The notes under the pieces: generated by a model
Told to the model about the DNA's origin: nothing
Database searches by the model: none
The model's input: the letters and a program-made list of their open reading frames with translations, nothing else
Program-made: the position numbers and the translations under genes
Assembly: GCA_030998225.1 (NCBI GenBank)
Contig: JAPYXD010000275.1
Coordinates: 868,001-932,000, forward strand
Length of the DNA: 64,000 bases
Direction: 5' to 3'
Source of the DNA: Diplolepis rosae
Taxonomy: Eukaryota > Arthropoda > Insecta > Hymenoptera > Diplolepididae
Part shown: positions 22,830 through 34,078 of the stretch, piece after piece
Layout: every line of letters starts with the position of its first letter
Position numbering within the stretch: the stretch's first letter is position 1

Positions 22830-24605
22830 GTAATTTTCACGAAAATTTGAAATAAAAACATTAGTTTTGAACCAAATTGTCTGCTTGATTGTTGACCCCT
22901 TTCTTACAAATAGTGCCACGCACTGATAATCAGTACTTCTTTCCGGTATCTAGAATCAATAAAATAAAAATTTTAATAGTTTATCTAGTGCTTAATCGAA
23001 GTTTTTTTTTTCAAATTAAGCAAAATGGTGGCCTCTGAAAGTTTACTTATTGGGAAAAAACGCTCGTTTACTGCTTATAAAAAGAAAAGTTTTGGTAAAC
23101 AAAAAATTCTTCGATTGAGTACTAATTTTTAATTCCTAGAATATGCTGTATAAATTCCATTTAAATCCGTCGAGTAGTTTTTGAAATACTTGCATAGTGG
23201 TCACTATCTTTAAGAACGTAGTTTTGAGCAAAATACATTTAAAGTTCCACATTTACACAACTATCAGTTTTACTGCCCTACAGATATTGTAGAATATCTT
23301 CAAAACTATTTATTGGATCAAGTTGAAATTTTCATAGAATATTGTCGTAATATTCTACTCTAAGAAAATGCAGATGAATGGATTTTTTGAAAATTATGAC
23401 TACCTCTAATCCCTTAAGGAATTTATTTTTTTTACAAAATCTGGGGTGCGAAGCGTTAACGAAGGTTCAACGCCTTGGGTGTAACTAATTAATCGGCGAT
23501 AGGCTTTCGCCGCTGAGTTATTAATGTTCATGAAAGTAATACACGCGCGTGGCATGACCACCATTAAAATGCCAAGGGAGAATTTACAAGTCTTAGCGAA
23601 CGATGTTTACGACGTAGTACGAGAGCGATACGCTAGGCTGGTGGTACGAGCGTCTGGTCTGGTCTGGTTCGCACTTGTCCGCTTAGCTGGGGCGTTGGCA
23701 GCGATCCTTAGCGACTTGACACAACTTGGCATGGTGGATGCATGCGACCTGCTGTCCCCCCATTTTTATTCCCAAGTTGTATGCGATGGCGTTAAGCGAC
23801 CTTTAACGACACCACGGCTCCTGAGAACCACCGAGATACGTGACTGTGAACAACTTTTTACACATACTACCTATAACTGCATATATAGCGATAAATGACA
23901 TTTTTCACTCTTTTTGCATAAACTTCCTACCTGATTTCTGCAAATTACATTAATTGTTACGAAGAAGGAGTGAAAAAGTCGAGGCTTGTAATTTCAGGAA
24001 AATAGGTTTATTTAATTTAAGTTGCGTCAATGAATAAATATGAGCAAGTTACTTCATTTGGAAGTTTTCAAAGTTAGAAAAACTTATAGGTTTTTTTGTT
24101 AGAACCCTGATGAAAGTTTCGGGAAGGAATTTAGTCCGTACGAATCCGGAAAAAATTTTAGGTTCACGTTCGATGTGAATCGGAAAAAATTAATCCTATC
24201 CATTCGGAATGATTGAGATTGAACCGGAATTAATAGGATTGATTTTTAACCGATTTGCATCGAAGAAGATTTAAAAAGTTTCTCAGATTGGTTTTATTGG
24301 TTATATGTGAAAGCAAGCATGGAATAAATGAGACAAAGGGTTCTGTATTACAATATTCAATGAAATGTTCTTTTTTCAACTTGCAGTGTCGAACTAACGT
24401 TATAAGAATAAAGTCACACGGACCATGGGGTTGTGATTTCACATGATTACTCATTTTGAGCCATTTCTTATTTCGATTTTGATAATATGTGAGTACGGTG
24501 GGAGTTCATAACTCTTGAGTTTTCGATTTTGGTGCAAAGTTACAAAGTGAGTAAGAACTATGAAATGAAAATTGAATCTCTTACACTTTTACATAAAAAA
24601 AACTC
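22830..24605. other. Unassigned DNA with a distinct island at 23.44-23.90 kb
   Basis: The stretch 23440-23900 is clearly less AT-rich than its surroundings and not repeated in the window. It contains a 124-codon plus-strand open frame (23524-23898) that begins MFMKVIHARGMTTIKMPREN. I recognise no domain and cannot tell a real coding exon from chance. No other gene is seen in the interval. Confidence 0.35.
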
Positions 24606-24989
24606 TTCCCCCATAGCACAATACCTTCCATGAACGTTCAGAAGGTTCCATTGGAACTTTTAAGGAACGTTCCTAAAACGTTTAAAAGAAATATTGAGAG
24701 AACCTCCAGCAGGAACATTCAGAGAACATTCGCAGAGAACGTTCCTGGAACATTTCGCGGGAACATTTTTTGAGAGTGTTCCTGGAATTATTTTCTACAG
24801 CATTCAGGGAACTTTCCTCATAGATAATACTAAAGCTTCAAACATACTAACGTAGGGAAAATTTTTTATAAATAATGTTGGACATTAATTTATAGGTAAA
24901 ATATAAAGAATTAATTACAAATATTATTCTTTGAATTATATATTTTAATATGATTTAAATATAAAGAACATTCTACAATTATACAGATG

Positions 24990-26976
24990 CATGGAGAAAA
25001 ATGGATATTGACCCATAATATCTAGATATTGAGGCACAATGTCAGTAGCATTCAACTATGTGACAAACATTTAGATATTCTACTTCAATGCCTGCAGATA
25101 TTGAAAAAAAGATATTAACCACCAGTATCTCAGATATTGAGCTTGATTATCTCAGATATTAAAAATGAATATTCAAGATACTAAACTTCTGAATATCCTC
25201 GTTAGTAAACTTGAATGTCTGAGGTACCAAAGTTGAATATCTCAGATATTTAAAATCAATATCAGGTATACTGAAAAGGTAAGTTATAGATATTACAGCT
25301 AAATGTCTAAGATACTCAAAAGATTATTTTAAAGGTTATAAAATAATATTTGTAATGTTAGATAATTGGCTTATACATATTCAGTTTTTAGAAAAAAGTC
25401 AAATTATAATTTATTATGTACATAAGTATATATAGTAGATTTATACATCGCTCTCATTTTCATTATTTCGCATGTCTAAAATTAATTTGATGTTCTTGTT
25501 AGAAACTTAACCTTAACACTATATAAGGTTAGATTTCATTCTCGGCTCTAAACCACATATAGAGAAAATATATAACTTATATGTTTTACTTATTGCATCT
25601 CAAGGTAAAGACCCGATCACTTTTATTCCATTAGAAACACTTATTAGAATTTAAGGAAACTTTAATAAACTTTCAAAATTTATCTTTTGATATCTTAGAA
25701 TCTTAGATTCACTTAGATTTCGATGAGCAGGAAAAAGTGATCACGTGAGCTTTATATATATGCGCGCGCGCTTCATGCTTCAATATCTAAACTATTGAAT
25801 TTGAATATCAAATGTTACTTCTCGGAAAAATCTTATACACGGAAAAAAAGTATAGTTGTGACAGCAAAGTTATTCTTTGCGACAGTTAAACGTTTAGCTG
25901 GTAACGAACGAGCGAATGAAGGCATATCTCGGATTCAGCCAAAGTGAATATCCGTAACCACTTTAGCTATTCCAGCGATTTTCTATAGTCGAGAAAGGCA
26001 CTGTTTATAGCTAGAATTGAGATTTTACAATTATAAAAGAAGGCTAATTGAAAAGTATAGCTACCGCAGTTATAACCTTAAGAACATGACAATAACAAAA
26101 TAATTTTGAGTCATTTGTAGGTTATGTGACACGATATATATTTATGGAGTATAAGCAAATAAAAATATGACATAATTTTTCCGTGCTTGAAATCTTTATA
26201 ATCAGTATTAAGGATTTTCATTTTCTCAAAACGAAAAAACCTTTTTTTTTTATTCGCAAATAGTAGCAAAATTTAGAAGAACTTTTTGTGTTCGTTACAA
26301 TAAGAAATTGCAAGCAGTTTGTAAACATACATATTTTGATTGCAGTAAGTAAAAAGACATGAAAATGGAAAAATATGCAAAACTAACCTTCAAATACGGG
26401 AATGTACTTATCCAACTTCCACTGTTGGAGAATGTTACGTACATAAAAATCAGCCATCGTTTAACAGTTTGCTTACCTTTAATACTTTAAAATTACAGTA
26501 ATTTAAACTTTAAACATTGCACTTAAGCTTTAGTTGTCATTTTAAATACATCACCACATAAACTTGCAGGGATTTACAATATAGCTAGCATAGAGATATT
26601 GAAATTGACAATAGCTGATAAACAAGTTGCTGCTATGGGAATATATATTTCTATTTCATTTATACTTTTTACTTAATTCTACCATATTGGAAACATATGC
26701 AATTTGTAGAAAATAATAATTTCTGTTATTCAGCAACTGTGTGAAATGTGCTTCTTCACCTAAACAGTTTATACAATTTGACTAAAGTTTTATATGATTT
26801 GAACACATTAATTCTTTGAAATTGGGATCATTCTTCATTCGCTCGGTCGCCTAGTTAAATTTTTTTCCGTGTATATTGAAAAAAATAAATTTTAATATTG
26901 CGTATCAATATCTAGATATTATGAATGAATATCTCCTATTTGAATATCTACTTTTCAATATCCATTTTTCTCCGTG
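24990..26976. mobile_element. CAC-type element with GGAGAAAAATGGATATTGA ends; middle of the nest
   Basis: The left end CATGGAGAAAAATGGATATT faces the right end ...CAATATCCATTTTTCTCCGTG, with a TG duplication (24988-24989 and 26977-26978). Inside both ends there are many AATATCTCAGATATT-type palindromic units, a subterminal array. It is inserted in the CCCCCATAGCA element and itself carries 25838-26871. Non-coding. Confidence 0.75.
25838..26871. mobile_element. CAC-ended element, innermost of the nest, 1034 bp
   Basis: CACGGAAAAAAAGTATAG at the left is mirrored by a ...AAATTTTTTTCCGTG right end, flanked by TA (25836-25837 and 26872-26873). A second mirrored block lies just inside: GAACGAGCGAATGAAG against CTTCATTCGCTCGGTC. 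The segment 26477-26760 is a direct repeat of 28760-29034. No protein is recognised. Confidence 0.75.
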
Positions 26977-27507
26977 TGTGAAAAGAAAAACCAATAAGGT
27001 CTATCTGGTGCCAGAAATCCATTTTAGTTGTTAATTTTATAAGTCTTACATACTATAATTGGAATCACCGACGACACGCGTACCAATTAATTCATGAGCT
27101 TAATAGTAAAAAAAGTATAATGTGCAGATAAAGTATCTTACAAATGAAAGACATAACTTGAAATTATTAAACGATGTTCGATTATAAAGAAACTGTGCAA
27201 TTACATTCACGAAATAGAAAAAAATCAGTCCTTAAGACATATCTTACTTATCTGATCTCTACCTTAAGGTTAATATTCTTGCGAAAAGTTCTACGAACGT
27301 TCACTAGAAATGCTCTCTGAATGTTCCTATGGAAGGTTCCAGGAAAGTTCTCTGAATGTTCCTGCGAAAGGTTCTCTCAATATTCCTTTTGAACGTTCTG
27401 AAACGTTCCACAGGAACATTCCAGAGAACATTGCTTTGGAACCTTTAAAAAACCCGGACATTTTCTTAACTCTAGGAACGTTCAGGGAAGGTGTTCTGCT
27501 ATGGGGG

Positions 27508-28596
27508 TTATATCATGAAGAGTAAATAATTCTCAGAATAACTGAGTTGAATAATAGAACGATATTAATTTTTGTATGTATATATCGATAGATTTGGAAC
27601 GATGCGGAAACAGACTTTGAAGGCATATAAAAAGTTCTTATTCGCTCGGATTGACATTCAATTCGGAATTTTCGCCAAATTGATTGTTTAGTTAATTTAT
27701 TTTGTATAATAAAACATATCTCCACCAGTAATTTTTTTTTAAAAAGTTCTTCTTTATCGCAAAAAGTAAAAAAAAAGTCTCTTCCTATACATTTCCAATG
27801 AAAGAAATGCCCTCAGTGTTCTTCGAAATAAAGTTAGCTCTTTATAGAAGTGAAAATTCCTAATATATCAATTTTCTGTTTGAAGCTTGAAAATCTGAAG
27901 AATGTAACCAAGGTCCAAGAATTATTGATTCGTTGGAATTGAAAGGAGCGCTTAAGCCTTGATGTGTCGATTATCGTTATTCAGAAGAAGAGATATTGGT
28001 AGTTGGTAAGATTGGTGCTCGGCAAACATCGAAACTCGCGAAACATTTTCGCTTTTGCACAGGAGCTGAAGGTATGTGAGTATGCGCGGGACGTGGTTAA
28101 GAAGGCTAGCTTGGAATGCTCGCACGCTCTAAGAAAAAGGTGAAGTGGGAGAGAAGAAGAGCAACAGAAGGAAAGAAAGGTGAAAGGAAGAGTGAGAACA
28201 GGCGAGATCAAGAACGACCGGTTAAAAAGAGTGAGAAAAAGAGCGACACGACAATAACTAAAGCGAATTCGTGAGGTTACAGTAGCGTCTTTGAAAAAGT
28301 ATAAGTCGAAAATAAAGTCAGAGAAAGAGGGAGAGAGAGAGGGAACATGATTAAGATTAGATTCTGTTAAGATTACACATTAAGTTTCTATTTTTCTAGC
28401 CAAATATTGAAAAAAATTTTTTGATTTAAAGAAATTATTTTTAATGCGAACAAGTTTTTTTATTGAATCAAAGAAGCTTTATTTGATTCAAAGAAATGTA
28501 AGTTTTTTATGTACTCAGACAATAGTTTCTTTGAATCAAAGGGATATTTATTTGATGTAGATTATGTGAAATAAATACCAGGAATTGTTCGTTTAA
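27508..28596. other. Unassigned DNA with a purine-rich island and CACTA-like subterminal fragments
   Basis: The stretch 27950-28350 is less AT-rich and strongly purine-biased (AGAGAAAGAGGGAGAGAGAG near 28320). The segment 28390-28560 holds TTTGATTCAAAGAAA and TTTCTTTGAATCAAAG copies, probably a decayed end of a CACTA-like element. No gene is supported. Confidence 0.4.
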
Positions 28597-28710
28597 GGCC
28601 ACGCATCAACCAGTACAGCTGACTTAATCAATAAAATCAGTTTCCCCCAAGATTTTTCCGCAATAATGAATTTCGTGGATTCAGTCAACTGCACTGGTTG
28701 ATCCATGACC
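28597..28710. mobile_element. TTAA-flanked MITE, 114 bp
   Basis: TTAA flanks at 28593-28596 and 28711-28714. The ends GGCCACGCATCAACCAGTAC and the mirror of GGTCATGGATCAACCAGTGC are closely matched. It is a short relative of the element at 6851-7212. Confidence 0.75.
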
Positions 28711-28714
28711 TTAA

Positions 28715-29525
28715 AACACTTTTTTCTTTAGAGTTTTTTTTTAATGTACATAAGTTGATACCAATCTTCTTTACTACTTTAAAATTGCAATAATTTACAC
28801 TTTAAAGACTGCACTTAAATTTAGCTATTATTGTGAATACATCGCCACATAAATTTGTTGGGATTTACAATATTTACAATAAATTGGCAATAGCTGATAA
28901 ACAAGTTGCTGCTATGGGAATATATATTTCTATTTCATCTACACTTTTTACTTAATTCTATGATATTGGAAGTGTGTGCTATTTATAAAAAATAATCATT
29001 TCTGTTATTCAGCACCTGTGTGAAATGTGCTTCTTTAAACTCTGTAAAAAGTCTATTAATAGTGAAATTACGTTCCTTTCAGAATGCATCCATTGAAATT
29101 AAGCAGATTTATTTTGTCTACCAACAGAATCGTTTCACTGTTGAAAACTCATCTGTAAAATGCAAAACGAAAATAGGTTTACCGATAAACGATTTCGTTT
29201 GACTCTGAAAAGAAATCCTTTAACTATTAAAGGATTGCATTTGTAGGCTATCAGGCGAAATGCGATTGCCCATCAGTGAGTGTACATCGTCTAGTGCTTA
29301 AGAGTGCAATATGCACGAGCAATTTTTGTGTTGCACGATATATTCTTTTATCATCGCGATTAATTAACGTAGATTCCGACGTAAAAATTTTGTAATGTAC
29401 GTATACTAAAACAAACAATTTTTATCCGCACAACCTCATTTTTCATTGCTTCTGACAATCGAAGCATTATGAAATTATTAATTTTTAATGCTTTTAACCT
29501 TCGAAGGGTTATCAGTCATCTTTTT
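28715..29525. repeat. Solitary copy of inner sequence of the 25.8-26.9 kb element, then unassigned DNA
   Basis: Positions 28760-29034 match 26477-26760 in direct orientation (for example GATAAACAAGTTGCTGCTAT, then GGGAATATATATTTC). The CAC ends of that element are not present here, so this is a fragment. From 29035 to 29525 nothing is recognisable. Confidence 0.65.
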
Positions 29526-31528
29526 ACATTCTCATCATGGATGAGAAGGTATTGGTTTTATGTGAAAAATGACTTTCGAAATTTTCATCAAATCTTTACG
29601 TTTTGAGACCCCCTGAGTCAGAAAAAATGGTTTTTACGAAAGTGTCTGTCTGTCTGTAGGTCGTGTGCGGCATAACTCTCGATAGAATTATCAGATTGAA
29701 TTGAGCTTTGGTACACTTTATCGGAGCCGAAAAAGTAAGGACAAGTTCATTAACCAGCCACATCCACACTGAGAAAACTGGAGTGTCAACCTAAACATTT
29801 GGAGGGTGAAGCAGACTATATTTGAGGTTAAACTATAGGACAGCCTTCTAGATAGTGTAACTTATTACCTGTGAATTGTGAAAATAAGATGGTCAACTTG
29901 AATACTTTAGAGGGAAAAGTTGATCATCGCAGAAGAGAAAAATAGATTATCGAAGAGGGAAAAACAGACTATAATCTACCTCTATGGCTAACCTCAAAAC
30001 TATTACATTTAAGCTTTCACAATTATTATGTTATTATAGCAAGTGAAATAGGTACTCACCAATTAGTTGGCAAAAATAACCCTCGTGACACTTTAACACG
30101 TAAAGGACGCGAAACCGGCAATGAGGTTAGAGTGTCCACGCTGGAGATATTGGAGGAAAAATAGGCGAACCCACGTGACTTTACAATTTTGGCGCGTATT
30201 TCACCAATCGACACTCTTTATAGTGATTCTGACCCTCTGGTAATAGTTAAGCTGGATATCAAATGAGTGTCTCCCTGACCAAAAAGAAAAAATTTCGGAG
30301 AAAGTGTTGTACTATCTAGAAGTTCAGACTGACTATCTACATTTTGACACTCAAAGTTTGACACTCCAGTTTTCTCAGTGCAATCAAAATTGAGGGGTTG
30401 AGCACCACTTTTGTGTTTTTGAAAATATCAAAAATTTCAATACTGGTTTTAGATAGTGCTCATAAATCTCTAAAAATTATCCTGATAACATTTTTTGATT
30501 AAATCAAAATTAGAAATATTACAGCATATTCAAATTCGAAAAAAGTCAATATCAAAATTCCATTTTCCAGTTAAATTATACGAGATACGAAAAAACGTTA
30601 TGATACAATATTATTGAATAAATAAAGTCCTACAAATTTGAATTGTAACATTTTTTCATAAGATGCATATTTTTCTTTTTAATTAAAAAAAATATATTGA
30701 AAATCCAAAATTCAATTTTTTAACAATAATATGTAAAATAAGAAAAAAACGTAAGAATACAAAGTTGTTAGTTTCAAAAAGATCTACAAGTTTTGTCTCA
30801 CACAGTTTCTGATAAAACATATATTTTTCGTTTCAATTCCAAAAAATACGATTAAAATTCAAAAATTCCATTTTTTAGACAAAATATGTGAGATTCAAAA
30901 AAAACTTTTAGATGAAAATTGTTTGGCTAAATAAGTTCTACACATTCTTATCGATAAATTTCTCGACAGGATGTATATTTTATGTTTTGATTTTTAATAT
31001 TAAATAAATTCGATTTTTTTCACCAAAATATGTGATACGAAATAAGCGTTGTTCTGCAAAATCATTTCCTTAAATAAAGTCTACGATTGTTTTTCCTTTT
31101 TAAAAGATTTGGAAGAAAATAAATTTATCAATAATCATGTAATTTATTAAAAAGTTACAAAAATGCATACAGAAAATTGAGCGCGAAGCGCGAGTGTCAT
31201 GATGAGAATGTGTTCCTTAAGGCCGATAGAGCCTTAAGTAAATTGAATTTCCTGTTTCACTTAATCTGAAAAAGAAACTTAGTGAATTTGAGAAAATGAC
31301 TAATTTACATCATCTTTAATATCATTAAGTTGGTTTGAGCTTCAGTATTAAATTATAAGAAATAAACTTAAACGTATGCGAAGAGCACAAGACCGAGCGC
31401 GAAGCGCGAGGTCCAGAAAGAACGGAGCGCGAAGCGCGTCGTTCAAAAATTCCGGAGCGCGCAGCGCGACAATCGAGTATTACGGGGCGCGAAGCGCGCA
31501 ATGAGAATGTGCCCGCGAAGCAGGCAGA
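29526..31528 (+). mobile_element. HINE-like element, copy 2, split by a CAC-ended element
   Basis: Plus-strand sense copy: ACATTCTCATCATGGATGAG at the start, GAGAATGT, a GCCCGCgaaGCaGGC hairpin and AGA at the end, set in T runs (TTTTT before, TTTTTT after). It contains the short (TGTC)n tract near 29641-29656, the ~140-bp AT-rich repeats and the GCGCGAAGCGCGAG blocks (31380-31500). The insertion 29767-30381 interrupts it. Non-coding. Confidence 0.75.
29767..30381. mobile_element. CAC-ended element, 615 bp, inside HINE-like copy 2
   Basis: The ends are CACTGAGAAAACTGGAGTGT and its mirror (...CTCCAGTTTTCTCAGTG), with a CA duplication (29765-29766 and 30382-30383). The other HINE-like copies read CCACATCCAATCAAAATTG at this point without interruption, which proves the insertion and the 2-bp duplication. 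Non-coding. Confidence 0.85.
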
Positions 31529-31852
31529 TTTTTTAAAAAATGATTTTGTAAAGCGTTCTTGTATCTCAATGAATATTATGGTTTTCATCAGAGTTGTATC
31601 TTAAAATTTCATTAAGCTGAAATCTAAGATGGGTCGTTATTATAGTATTGAAAATGATCGATTTAATATTGTCATTTGTCAAATTTGGGATTGTGTACAT
31701 TTCTGATTAGGTTATATCATGCAATTTTTTTTCTTTTATTGAAATTATATTTCCTTTGGACGATGTCTATTTGTGATCACTGTAGCGGGTGAAATAATTT
31801 ACTGAAGGAATTTGTTACAAAGTAACAAAAGTTGCGAAGAGTTTACATGAGA
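31529..31852. other. Unassigned DNA
   Basis: No gene, element end or repeat was recognised between the HINE-like copy and the TTAA element. Confidence 0.4.
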
Positions 31853-31856
31853 TTAA

Positions 31857-32502
31857 GGGGCACAACTAGTTTGAAATTGTAAAAATTTCGATTTTTTTTT
31901 TTTACATTTTTTAACAGCCCAGCAGGCGCTTTTCGAAAAAGAGGAAGGTGAATTGTATGGTCCTGGAATAGCAGATTAGCTCTAGGTATGATATTCAAAA
32001 ATTTATAACAATGAAATCAGTACTTTTATCTTTAAACGCGTTTTTCTCAAAACTACATTTTTCAAATTTGCTGCAGTTGTAACTCGATAACAAATTATCC
32101 GATCGACTTGCGTCTTTTTTTAGCTTATTGTGTACTTGTTTCTCCATACAATGACCATCCAGTTTTATGATTGGATGAAAAATATAATTTTTCCACGCCA
32201 AAAACCATCAGATTTTTTAGCAGAATTTTAATTTTTTTTTAAACTCCGCCATTTTGTATCATTTGAATTTTCTTTACAATTTGAGGGTCATTGTGAAGGA
32301 AATATATTCTAGTTTAATTAAATTTTTGGTTTTTTTTATTTCAGGAACTGTGAAGGCGACAATCACTGCAGCAGTGGCGGAACTTTTTTTTTTTTGAAGA
32401 CTCAGGAGATGGTGGATAAGTTGCTGAAAATCGAATATTTTCATTTGAAAACATTACTGCGTATTCATTATTTATGCTCAAATATATTTGCAAAATTTTA
32501 AC
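31857..32502 (+). mobile_element. TTAA element of the GGGGCACAACTAGTTT family, 3' part missing
   Basis: Begins after TTAA (31853-31856) with GGGGCACAACTAGTTTGAAA and follows the 19.5-kb copy closely up to about 32502 (...CAAAATTTTAACA). The terminal ~75 bp, including the right inverted end, is lost. About 115 bp of unassigned DNA separate it from the LTR retrotransposon. Confidence 0.7.
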
Positions 32503-32618
32503 AGTTATTGATGGAAAGGCAGATGTCTTCGTTGGTCATATTAACCAAAAAGAAATTCTATTTATAGAAGCGTCCATACGCAGGATTAAAAAAATAGAAA
32601 ATCCTTTAATAGTGAAAG

Positions 32619-33042
32619 TGTGAGATACAGCGTCTGGCGAAAGCGTAATAAAATAAATGTGTATGTTAGAAATTTAAAATAATATTACTTGTATTGTAGT
32701 TGTAAAATTAATGTTGGGAAAGTCCCGGACGTGGACCGCTCATAGTCCTGTGGATTATGACAATAAAGCAATTGACGAAATACGAACGTCGGAAGGAACC
32801 CTTAGGGATAGCTTTTTTCATGAAGCAATGGTCAGCAATGAGCTTTTAGGTATTAATATTGTTAAGGGGCAGTCCTTTTGGGAATACTCGACCGAGAAGG
32901 TTCACTCCTTGTACTTTTCGCGTCTTGTACATTTTTTGTATAAATAAATTAAGTTTGATTGTTCCGTACATTAAAAGCACTTTCTTTCACTTCACCGTTT
33001 CAATACCAAAATATAATTACCTCTCCTATTTTGACTAGAACA
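32619..33042 (+). repeat. 5' LTR of the BEL/Pao element, 424 bp
   Basis: TG...CA ends. Against the 3' LTR it has T instead of C in GTGTATGTTAG and one extra G in CCTTTTGGGAATAC. A TATAAATAAA string at about 32939-32948 could serve as TATA box or polyadenylation signal. The open frame inside the LTR is an artefact shared by both LTRs. Confidence 0.95.
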
Positions 33043-33044
33043 TT

Positions 33045-33062
33045 TGGCGACCGTGACAGGAC
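33045..33062 (+). promoter_or_regulatory. Primer-binding site, tRNA-Arg type
   Basis: TGGCGACCGTGACAGGAC lies two bases after the 5' LTR. From memory it is complementary to the 3' end (with CCA) of an insect tRNA-Arg with UCG/CCG anticodon. It would prime minus-strand DNA synthesis. Confidence 0.8.
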
Positions 33063-33130
33063 CTGGTATTTCAATTTTGGTAATTTTTTCTTGTGTACGT
33101 GAAGTTTTTATTAGTGAAAAGTGACTGAAA

Positions 33131-34066
33131 ATGGAACAACTTAAGAAGAGAAGGACGATAGCACGCTCTGCATTCACCAGGGCACTCGTAGCATTGAATA
33201 ATTTATTGAAAGAAGACACGACGACTGCTGGCGATTTAACAGTGGCATATCAACTGCTAGAAAAGAAAATGTGCGAATTAGATGTGGTGCAAGAGAAATT
33301 AAATGAACTGTTTTTTGATTCAGAAACTGTGTTAGCTTCCGATATTGAGAAAGACGCGGAAGAGTGTGACGCTTATAGTACGAGATTTTTGACAGCAAAG
33401 TTCGGTTTCAATGCGCGTATGGAGAAAAAGGTAAATGATACAGCAGCAAGCCCTGTAAACAGTACAAGGACCGCTTCGAGTGATAATATGACGCCATTAA
33501 ATTTACCAAAGGTTCAATTTACAAGGTTTAGTGGCGATTTGAAAGAATGGCTCAAATTCTGGAGTCTCTTCAAGAAGGTTCACGAAGATAACAAGATTGA
33601 CAAGGCAGATAAATTCCAGTATCTGATATTAGCAGTGAAACCTGAATCACGTGCAGCGAACTTAGTGTTGAGTTTCCCGCCAACAAGTGAAAATTACGAC
33701 AAAGTGATCGCGAGTCTAAAAGAAAGATTTGGACGGGAAGACTTATTAGTTGAAGTTTATGTGCGCGAACTTTTACAGCTCGTCATTAAAAATGCCATGA
33801 AATCGACGAAGGATATGCCGATTTGCACATTATATGATAAAATAGAAACGCAGTTAAGGGCATTAGAATCTTTGAACGTAAAAATGGATAAATCAGCGGC
33901 AATGTTATTACCATTAGTTGAGTCGTGTTTAACCGAAGAACTTTTACGAGCGTGGCAACGTAGTAGCACAGCTCGAAACGTCGACTCCGAGAACGCGGTG
34001 TTTGAAGAACCCAAAGATCGACTAACCCGATTAATTACATTTTTAGGAAGTGAAGTTCAAAATTAA
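33131..34066 (+). CDS. gag: BEL/Pao Gag (DUF1759-type capsid region), 311 aa
   Basis: The ATG at 33131 lies about 70 bp after the primer-binding site. The N-terminal ~110 residues are helical and charged. Residues about 120-290 hold the DUF1759-like capsid segment: LPKVQFTRFSGDLKEWLKFW, then YLILAVKPESRAANLVLSF and LKERFGRED. It ends with TAA at 34064-34066; the next frame (ATG 34079) is in the same phase. In most relatives gag and pol form one long frame. The stop is therefore either a mutation or a readthrough point; the sequence alone does not decide. Gag would build the particle in which reverse transcription occurs. Confidence 0.85.
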   Translation: MEQLKKRRTIARSAFTRALVALNNLLKEDTTTAGDLTVAYQLLEKKMCELDVVQEKLNELFFDSETVLASDIEKDAEECDAYSTRFLTAKFGFNARMEKKVNDTAASPVNSTRTASSDNMTPLNLPKVQFTRFSGDLKEWLKFWSLFKKVHEDNKIDKADKFQYLILAVKPESRAANLVLSFPPTSENYDKVIASLKERFGREDLLVEVYVRELLQLVIKNAMKSTKDMPICTLYDKIETQLRALESLNVKMDKSAAMLLPLVESCLTEELLRAWQRSSTARNVDSENAVFEEPKDRLTRLITFLGSEVQN

Positions 34067-34078
34067 TTACGGATTACT

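Larger units (their letters stand above)
24608..27507. mobile_element. DNA element with CCCCCATAGCA ends; outermost of a three-level nest
   Basis: The left end CCCCCATAGCACAATACCTT is mirrored at the right (...AAGGTGTTCTGCTATGGGGG). Subterminal regions on both sides (24630-24800 and 27290-27490) are packed with GGAACGTTC/GAACGTTCC-type units, a likely transposase-binding array. A possible TT duplication is too short to rely on. It contains the element at 24990-26976. The remaining ~0.9 kb has no transposase. Confidence 0.75.

Noticed and set aside
25756..25771. TATATATATGCGCGCGCG run as a Z-DNA or regulatory site
   Set aside because: Short alternating purine-pyrimidine repeat, common by chance in such DNA. 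No associated feature.
32711..32947. 78-codon open frame beginning MLGKSRTWTAHSPVDYD, repeated at 38753
   Set aside because: It lies wholly within the two LTRs of the BEL/Pao element, which explains the repetition. No evidence of a protein.
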